Assembly: GCA_026545225.1 (NCBI GenBank) | Contig: CM048848.1 | Span: 26,018,806 to 26,082,805 of the forward strand | Source: Cornus controversa | Lineage: Eukaryota; Streptophyta; Magnoliopsida; Cornales; Cornaceae | DNA length: 64,000 bases | Reading direction: 5' to 3' | Shown here: positions 57,436 to 64,000 of the stretch, one piece after another | Layout of the letters: each line of letters starts with the position of its first letter | Numbering within the stretch: the stretch's first letter is position 1 | Translations under genes and position numbers: made by a program | Notes under the pieces: model-generated | Seen by the model: the letters and a program-made list of their open reading frames with translations, nothing else | Database searches by the model: none | What the model was told of the DNA's origin: nothing

Positions 57436-58717
57436 TGTTACTTAAGTAATGACCCTAGAAGGGGGGTGAATAGGGTCTTTGGTAAATAATAGAATCAAAT
57501 TGAAGAATTGAAAAGATATGCAAAATATAATGATATAATCAAACAAGCACAATATAAATAAGTTAGAGATAGAGAGATTCAAACACTATCAACACAAAGA
57601 TGTAGCGTGGTTCGAAAACTCCTACTCCACAACTCAAGATCCCTCTTGAGATTTTTCCAAATCCACTATGGCTCTTCCTTGTTGGTGGAGAGCAAACCCT
57701 TACAATGGAGAACACAAGCTCTTTCTTGCTAAGTGACCTCCTTCAAAAAGGCTTCTAGGGTTCAGCAACCCTTTACAAATGATATAGAACATAATTTATG
57801 ATACAATGGATAACTCTTAAAAAAGAAAACACAATTTCATGCTCTCAATACTATAGTTAAAGTTGAATCACAAGTTTGAAGCTCATGTGTATTGACTGAT
57901 GGTATATTGTAATGAATGTTGCTCAATGAATGCTCAAGAGTATTGGTGTGTGTTCATAGATGCAGAGCATATCAATATATAGAGACCCTTTGAGGAATAT
58001 AGTTGTTGGTAGGTAGTTGCAAGCATTAAATGCACTAAACTAGCCGTTGCATTCAAATTCAGCTGCTTTCAGTCAGCTAAAAATAGAGTTTCAGTTAGCT
58101 GATAAAGTCCTCTAGAAACATCAAAACCTATTGTTTTTTTCAGTCGCCTCAAAGTGCACTTTCAGCTTGCTCAAACTGAACAACTGAACTTTCAGCAAGC
58201 TCAAACTTAACTTTCAGCAAGCTCAAAATGAACTTTCAGCAAGCTCAAACTTGACATGTCTTTGAAGAATTCAACAAAGTGCAAGAAAGACTTTAAACAG
58301 TGGATTGATATTTTAAAAATGTCCCTAAGGCTTTAAGATAAATCTCTTAGTGATATAATGACGAAGAGATGATGTGTATGTGAATGCATCATGGTCATGA
58401 TATGCAAGTGAGGTTCAAAGAGGTTATTCAAAAATAACTTTGTCAAATTAAGTCCTATCTCTCACCAAGCTATAACTACCCCATTTCTTTATGCTTGAAT
58501 ATATCTTGAAGCTTTGAGGTACTTCCTTCTTCTTCAATGAATGCTTCTCTGATGTCATTGTATCCTTTCATGATTATTCTACAATGTAAATGCTTTCTTT
58601 GTTTGTGACAATTATCCTAAGCCATCACTCAATTTAGATGTTAGTATTTAACATCATTATGATTTGTTATCATCAAAATTACTAGATTGCCCTTAGGTTA
58701 AAATATTTGGGTCAACA
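57436..58717 (-). repeat. Copia F 5' LTR (complete)
   Basis: 1,282 bp with termini TGTTGACCC and ...AGTAACA on the minus strand. The first bases after TG (acccaaatattttaacc ... tgatgataac) are of the kind common in plant copia LTRs. The part 57436-58342 matches 75-1035. Confidence 0.88.
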
Positions 58718-58722
58718 GACTT
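58718..58722. repeat. Right target-site duplication of copia F (gactt)
   Basis: Second copy of 70-74, directly after the LTR terminus. Confidence 0.85.
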
Positions 58723-59546
58723 GACTACAGCGTTCCCTTAAAGTCGTGCTAACTCCCAATGGTGTAGTTATAGTAAGTGGAGAACTACATGGCTGAGTAA
58801 GTATACATGATATCCTAACAAATGACTAAGACTCATAAAATGAGATGCCCTAGTATCAAATAAAACGTGACCTAAGTTATCATTTATCAAAACCCTACCC
58901 TCGATCGCCTGAGGAGCCTACACATCATATAACGTGATGTTGTAAACCCTCTTATAATACATCTGCTAAACAGGTTGCCCTGTTATTTCCATTTTTTTTT
59001 CTATTGTATGACTAGTGGAATATTTGTCATTTCCTTTCTCCCCTTGTCCTTTCATGTAATCCATCCTCATCTGACAATGCTGTAATGTAGCATCGACCAA
59101 CTGAGCATGAGTGGAATAAACTAGATTACCCATAATGACCTGTCGAGTAGGCCAAATCAAACCATTTGCTAAACAGCTCACCTTCTTATCTTTAGTGTTC
59201 ACCTCGTCAAGTGCAAACAAAGATACATTGGTGAACTCCTGCTCATAGCCTGCGACTGTTCTATCCCTCTACTGTAAGCCCAGGAACTCCCTCTTGTGAA
59301 AGAATTTTGAATCCTTCCCAACTGTTAGGTTGCGCCACTAGTAATGGAACATGCGCCATTTGCGATGGCTCCTAATTCTGAAGAGCATTCTCAACTTCTA
59401 CAGCTACAGCCTGAGTAATAAAAGCTACCAAATCGGGAGGAAGTTCATCATTTCCACTCTGAACATTATCCTATCCCCGGTTTTTGGTTCACATTCATCC
59501 ACCTACAGGGTGACATATGAATAATACCCTAACAATACACTAAAAC
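58723..59546 (-). pseudogene. gag: Element E gag-protease fragment, Tekay-like
   Basis: Minus strand. Gag-like text includes KFFHKREFLGLQ, then VAGYEQEFTNVSLFALDEVNTKDKKV and FANGL-like SCLANGLIWP, matching the order in chromovirus gags. Farther on is a protease site GHVLFDTRASHF, with D-T-R where D-T/S-G is needed. Stops and shifts occur throughout. The protease continues at 1-74 on the other side of the nested block. Its 5' side ends at the LTR terminus at 59547, but no clean PBS is visible there. Confidence 0.7.
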
Positions 59547-59654
59547 TGTCACGCCCCAAAATTTGGACCACTGGGACTCCCCCAGACCAACCCAAATCCT
59601 GAGTGTGAACTCGTTCACTCAAACTCATGAACGACCTTAACCACACTGACTACA
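59547..59654 (-). repeat. Tekay-type LTR end fragment preceding element E gag
   Basis: On the minus strand about 105 bp (ggttaaggtcgttcatg ... ttttggggcgtgaca) align with the end of the Tekay C LTR. This would be the U5 end of the 5' LTR of E, reduced to a stub by recombination with the LTR at 59671. Confidence 0.65.
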
Positions 59655-59670
59655 CACTTTGATACCATGT
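59655..59670 (-). other. PBS stub between two LTR ends
   Basis: Minus-strand acatggtatcaaagtg follows the LTR terminus at 59671, as a tRNA-iMet-type PBS does after a 5' LTR. It then runs into the LTR fragment 59547-59654 instead of a leader. It marks a recombination or deletion join between two related elements. Confidence 0.6.
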
Positions 59671-59877
59671 TGTCACGCCTCAATTCCAGACTACTAAGAA
59701 TCTAAAACATAACTACTGGTGTACTTCGAATTTGAGTGTGATACTTAGTCCATTAGAAATAGGATCCAAAAATACTCAATTTAAAAAAAAAAACCACACT
59801 CAATTCCGATCTAAAACGACAAAGTTATGCCCGTTTGAAGTTTAGAGAAATTTTCAGAGTATGCTGTAAAAAGTGAC

Positions 59878-60095
59878 TTCGATCCATCAAAGTGATGAGT
59901 TTGATTTCAATGAACATTCGATGCATCAAAGTGCTGAGTTTGATGCATCGAAGCTCCAATGCATCGAACAAGTATCAAACAAGTATCATCCAAAAATAGC
60001 TCTCGGGACTTTTATATTTCCAAAATCCTGCAGGTTTTTCGATGCATCGAACTAGCCACTGCGATGCACCGAACTGGATGCTTCGATGCATTGAA
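59878..60095. repeat. CGATGCATCG word cluster in the LTR of D
   Basis: Seven or more words of the type ttcgatgcatcgaa, exact CGATGCATCG at 60039-60048, others with one change. It sits directly after gtatgctgtaaaaa, the same LTR landmark (gcatgctgtaaaa) that precedes gatcgatcgccc in Tekay C at 44925-44937. The position is homologous, but the repeated word is not the same. Confidence 0.82.
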
Positions 60096-60884
60096 CTGCC
60101 TAGAAGCTGAAACTTTGCAAATGGTCATTTTTGACCTCCTAGGCCATTTCTACCAACTTAATTCATTCCAACAACCTCCAAATCATATAAGAAAGGAGTT
60201 TACATCATTTACAAGTTCTAGATCATGTTCATAATCAAATCATTCACCATTACGAGTTATTCTCTAATATAAACACATTTTATCCAAAAATGAAACTATC
60301 CAACAATTATTTTAGTCCATCAAAGGAAACTAGATGCTCTTAACAAGCATTACATAAATAAGTCCATCGTCTTATCATATTCAATAAGCTCATAGTCCAA
60401 GCATACACATAAGTTACATTTATCCAAATATAACGATAACTCAAAAGGGAAGATCTCATGCCATAAGTCGGCATGGATAGCCACAAATATACTATATCCC
60501 AAAATATACCAAAATATAACAATAGTTCCACTTGGTCACTCAAGTGCCATCAATCATTCTCACCTTTTCTCTAAAGTGTTTAGAATAAAGGGGTGAGCAC
60601 CACTACGGCTCAGTAGAGATACCCCAACCCACCTAAGTGCCGACTCGACATGACCTACATGAATGTATGTCACGCATTACATGTATCAACTAACATATAC
60701 CATGTTCATTAGTAAGCAATGCATATATATATAAGAATCCATTACACACATAACATGCTTCACAATTCAAATGAAAGCATTAATCATACGCTTGTCTCTC
60801 TCTCGGACTCAACCCGATACCCTAACATGATTTTGACCAAATCATGTAATCGAGACACTTCCCAAACCATTCCAACTCCGCCAC

Positions 60885-61137
60885 CGAGTATTTACCTACC
60901 CCTAGGTGGGTAGACCACCGTCATCGAGTATTTACCTACTCCAAGGTGACCTGGACCCTTTTCTTTTTTTGGGTTTTCACTGAGTATTTACCTACTCCAA
61001 GGGGATTGGGCAACTTTTTGGACTCCCCACCGAGTATTTACCTACTCCAAGGTGGTTAGACCCCGATCACAGAGAATTTACCTCCTCCAAGGTGACTTAA
61101 CCACTCCAACGCCTTCACCGAGTATTGACCTACTCTA
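60885..61137. repeat. Minisatellite in the LTR of D
   Basis: Six imperfect copies of cgagtatttacctactccaa with spacers giving periods of about 40-56 bp. Shares caccg-type and ggtggttagacc words with the 47-bp array in Tekay C. Confidence 0.75.
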
Positions 61138-62235
61138 GGCAATTTGATCACTTTTTCCCGTTTCCTCACAATGGCCCTGTATATGCATTTCGAACATATA
61201 AAGATAAAGAACTTAAAATTTATGCTTCACAATACATACACTAGTTATAAAGGAACATAGCATGCATTTCATATTCATCAATCCACACAAATAATCATCT
61301 ATACGTGAAAGCCCTAGTATAAGTTACATATGCTCACAAAATCCACATAAGCAGATATTTGTCATGCATCACCAATGCATACATAAGTGCACCACATTAA
61401 GCATATAAGCATATATGCTCTCATTCTCCCACATTTTCATGTATTTGTCCCTCACATCATGCATACTAGGAGATATATATCTATTGCATACAAGAGACTG
61501 AAGAGAAGAAGAAAACACCTCATCCCACCCCTCTTACATCTCTAAACATGCAATACACACCTTTAGCGCTCACCACTTCACCCAAAACCCTAGAATTGAT
61601 AAGTAAATGAGACGGAGAACCCCTACCTCAAAAATGAAGGCCTTCCCAGTACTTCTCAAAATCCCATAAATGTCAACTTTGCCAATCCATGAAGATGTTC
61701 GGTTCAAACCGAAGCGCTAGTCGTCCCCTACGTATCTCCCTTCTTCGACAAATCCCGAATCTAAGCCTCAGGCCTTCAAAAGCTAGAGGGAAGGTAGAGG
61801 GAGAAAGAAGAGAGAGAGAGCAGTTGGCGTGAGAAAGAGAGATTTGAAATATCTTTGCAAAAATTGACCTTTTAAGGTCCCTAGGCCTCGAAAAGACCAA
61901 AATACCCCCGGGCCACTTAACACACCTTGGTGGACTCCGTTTTCGATTTTGAAAACTCCTACGGCCTCAAAATCACTTCTTTGACTCTTTAAACATTTCA
62001 ACTAAGCTATTACAAAAAATAAATATCTCTGAAAAAATTTTCAGATTTTCGGGCCCACTTAAGTAGCATCCCGGGCCTCTGTTTGACCAAAAATTCAAAC
62101 TTTTCAAAATCTTCTGAAAACTTTCACAAACCATTAAAACATTACCCAAACATGTTAAGCACCACTCAAAATGCATTTATGGCAATTATAATGCGAAAAA
62201 TGCAAAATCAACTAAAATTTGTCATGATCTTTACA

Positions 62236-63786
62236 ACCTCCCCTCCTTAAGGGAATTTTGTCCCCAAAATTAGAAACATACCTCACGAAGTGAACAAATC
62301 GGGGTACTTTGAGCGGACTTCTTGTTCTCACTGGCACGTAGCCTCTTCGACTCTGTGATGCCTCCAAAGGACTTTAACCAATGGAATGGTCTTGCCCCAA
62401 AGCACTTGCTCCCTACCATCGAGAACCTGTATCGGTCTCTCCTCATAAGACACATCCTCCTCCACCTCAAGATCTGTCCAATCTAAAATATATCAAGGAT
62501 CTGGTTCATACTTTCTCAACATCGAGATGTGGAAAGTATTGTGCACACTTGACAATTGCGGTGGCAATGCCAAGTGGTATGCAACCTCACCCACACGATC
62601 CAATATCTCGAATGGACCGATAAACTGTGGCGCGAGCTTTCTGCTACGCCCAAACCTTAACCCGTCGTGGTGAGACCTTCAAGAAGACATGGTCCCCCAC
62701 CTCAAATGCTAAAGGCCTTCGCCTTCTGTCAGCATAACTTTTCTGATGACTCTGAGCCGTAAGCAAACACTGCCGTATGATCTTGATCTTCTCTGTAGTC
62801 TCCCTAACTATATCTAGTGCTAATGCCACTGTCTCACCGACCTCTGTCCAACAAACTGGTGACCTCCAAGGTCTACCATACAAAGCCTCAAATGGAACCA
62901 TCTCAATACTAACTTGGTAGCTATTGTTGTATGCAAACTCCACCAATGGAAGGTGATACTCCCAACTACCTCAAAAATCAAGTGCGCATGCTCTAAGCAT
63001 ATCCTCCAAGATTTATATAGTACGCTCTGACTGACCATCTATTTAGGGATGAAAAGTCGTACAGAAATGGAGGTCCGTATCAAGTGTAGCCTGAAAACTC
63101 TACCAAAATTATGACGTGAATCTCGGATCCCTGTCAGACACAATGGAAACTAGCACTCCATGCAGTCTCAAAATCTGATCAATGTACAACCGACTAAGAG
63201 TATCCATATTGTCTATCACTCGAATCAGAAAAAAATGAGCCACTTTGGTCAATCTATCCACAAGGACCCAAATTATGTCGTGACCCCTTCTCGCCCTAGG
63301 CAACCTCGTCACGAAGTCCATAGTGACGTGTTCCCACTTCCACATAGCTACCGGTATTGGTTGTAATAAACCTGCCAGTTTCTGATGCTCGACCTTCACT
63401 TGTTAACAAGTGAGGCACCTCACCACAAAATGTGCACCGTCCTTTTTCATACCCTTCCACCAATACTGTTTACAAAGGTTGTGGTACATCTTGGTACCAC
63501 CAGGATGTACTGCAAGCCTGGAGCTATAAAACTCCCTCAAGACCTCATCCCTATAAGCCAATGGAACAACCATCCTGCTTTTAAACCTCAGAGCTCCATC
63601 TGAATGGATAACCCAATCCACCACTGCTTCGCCACCCGTAATCCGAGTGCGAATGCTCTTTAACTCAGCGTTATGCCTCTGTTCCTCAACCACCCTACTC
63701 ACTAGAGTTGGTTGTGCTATGAGCGTGAACAAAGTGGCATGTCCACTACTCTCACTAAAGCACAATTCCTTTTATGAGATGTCTCC
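62236..63786 (-). pseudogene. pol: Tekay-like element D, integrase and chromodomain remnant
   Basis: Minus strand from 63786: HPGGTKMYHNLCKQYWWKG (zinc region), [17 protein letters not shown] and [11 protein letters not shown] (core Asp residues), DGQSERTI, VEFAYNNSYQVS, GDHVFLKVSPRR. A frame-broken stretch around 62640 follows, then a chromodomain (YEERP, VKVLWRHH, VEEAT) and SKYPDLF near 62310. At least five stops or shifts. Collinear with 39684-41205 of Tekay C. Cut at 63786 by a B-type LTR, so RT and the 5' parts of D are outside the window. Confidence 0.85.
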
Positions 63787-64000
63787 TGATTCGTGTGTGA
63801 GTGTGACTCAAAAAGTATATCAATTAAAATTTTCCACACTTCGCAATAGAACGAATTCCTTGCAGAATAGGGCTATCGAAAGGAATGGGTGACGAACCTC
63901 AGGGACTGTGGTCTGACTGAGTTGAATTGTTAGGACTAATTCTAATTAAATTTAAAAGAGATAAGTTGCTGATTTTTAATTCTAAATTAACTAATGAAGC
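63787..64000 (-). repeat. Second B-type Athila LTR, truncated by the window edge
   Basis: Begins tgattcgtgtgtgagtgtga exactly like 22097 and 31311 and matches them closely for about 100 bp. It then diverges (gacgaacctcagggactgtg for tatcgtacctcagggattat). It is a related but older or different subfamily member inserted in the integrase of D. Whether it is a solo LTR or one end of a full element cannot be seen. Confidence 0.85.

Larger units (their letters stand above)
75..58717 (-). mobile_element. Copia (Sirevirus-like) element F, outermost nested element, pol-deleted
   Basis: Bounded by gactt duplications and by LTR termini reading TGTT...AACA. The right LTR (57436-58717) is complete and is the 5' LTR, because gag runs leftwards from it. 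The left LTR (75-1035) is the 3' LTR, cut after 961 bp by Athila element A. What remains of the coding part is gag through the GAG-pre-integrase region (55091-57388). Integrase, reverse transcriptase and RNase H are missing, removed with the 3' LTR of A in the deletion at 55084-55090. Gag layout and the tRNA-Met-type PBS point to the Sirevirus branch. Confidence 0.85.
59671..62235 (-). repeat. Tekay-type LTR of element D
   Basis: 2,565 bp with minus-strand start TGTAAAGATC and end GAGGCGTGACA. To its right lies a pol 3' end with polypurine tract (minus strand aaggaggggaggt, about 62236-62248). It contains a CGATGCATCG-type cluster (59878-60095) and a minisatellite (60885-61137). Landmarks such as atgcccgtttgaagtt and aggggtgagcaccac align with the LTR of C, so the two are related but diverged. 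Confidence 0.8.

Overview
The window is plant nuclear DNA, most likely from a eudicot. It consists almost entirely of LTR retrotransposons, and I found no host gene, rRNA or tRNA gene. The evidence for a plant is Athila-type elements primed by tRNA-Asp, Tekay (Del) chromoviruses with a C-terminal chromodomain, a Sirevirus-like copia gag, very long LTRs, 5-bp target-site duplications (TSDs) and clean nesting.

The elements nest like Russian dolls, and each visible junction can be read. The host is a decayed Tekay-like element on the minus strand ('E'): gag/protease at 58723-59546, continuing at 1-74. Copia element 'F' (75-58717, minus, TSD gactt at 70-74 and 58718-58722) sits in E's protease. 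Athila-like element 'A' (plus, from 1036) sits in F's 3' LTR. A carries two insertions. One is a non-autonomous array 'G' in gag (4000-37042, plus, TSD aaagc). The other is Tekay element 'C' in protease (37895-47869, minus, TSD ccaac). The youngest element, Athila-like 'B' (22097-32819, minus, TSD gctta), sits in the third internal domain of G. A single deletion with 7 bp of microhomology (55084-55090) removed the 3' LTR of A together with the pol of F. To the right are Tekay LTRs and a pol 3' half ('D', 59671-63786, minus), cut by another B-type LTR at 63787.

G is a large retrotransposon derivative with LTRs of about 3.7 kb and a non-coding internal domain of 2,464 bp. It is a tandem of four LTRs and three internal domains bounded by one TSD, and its central LTRs are mosaics of the outer ones. 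Its LTR end, PBS, leader, polypurine tract and pol-tail sequence match Tekay C, so a Tekay element probably mobilised it.

B has near-identical LTRs, PBS, polypurine tract, TSD and an uninterrupted 1,264-codon gag-protease-integrase ORF, but reverse transcriptase and RNase H are cleanly absent. A second intact 407-codon ORF lies in the env position.

A pattern that cuts across the families is clusters of the palindrome CGATnnATCG (nn = CG, GC, TG or CA). They occur in A (LTR and 3' region), B, C, D and G. The flanks differ between families, but some positions correspond. B and C share an identical 20-mer within these clusters.
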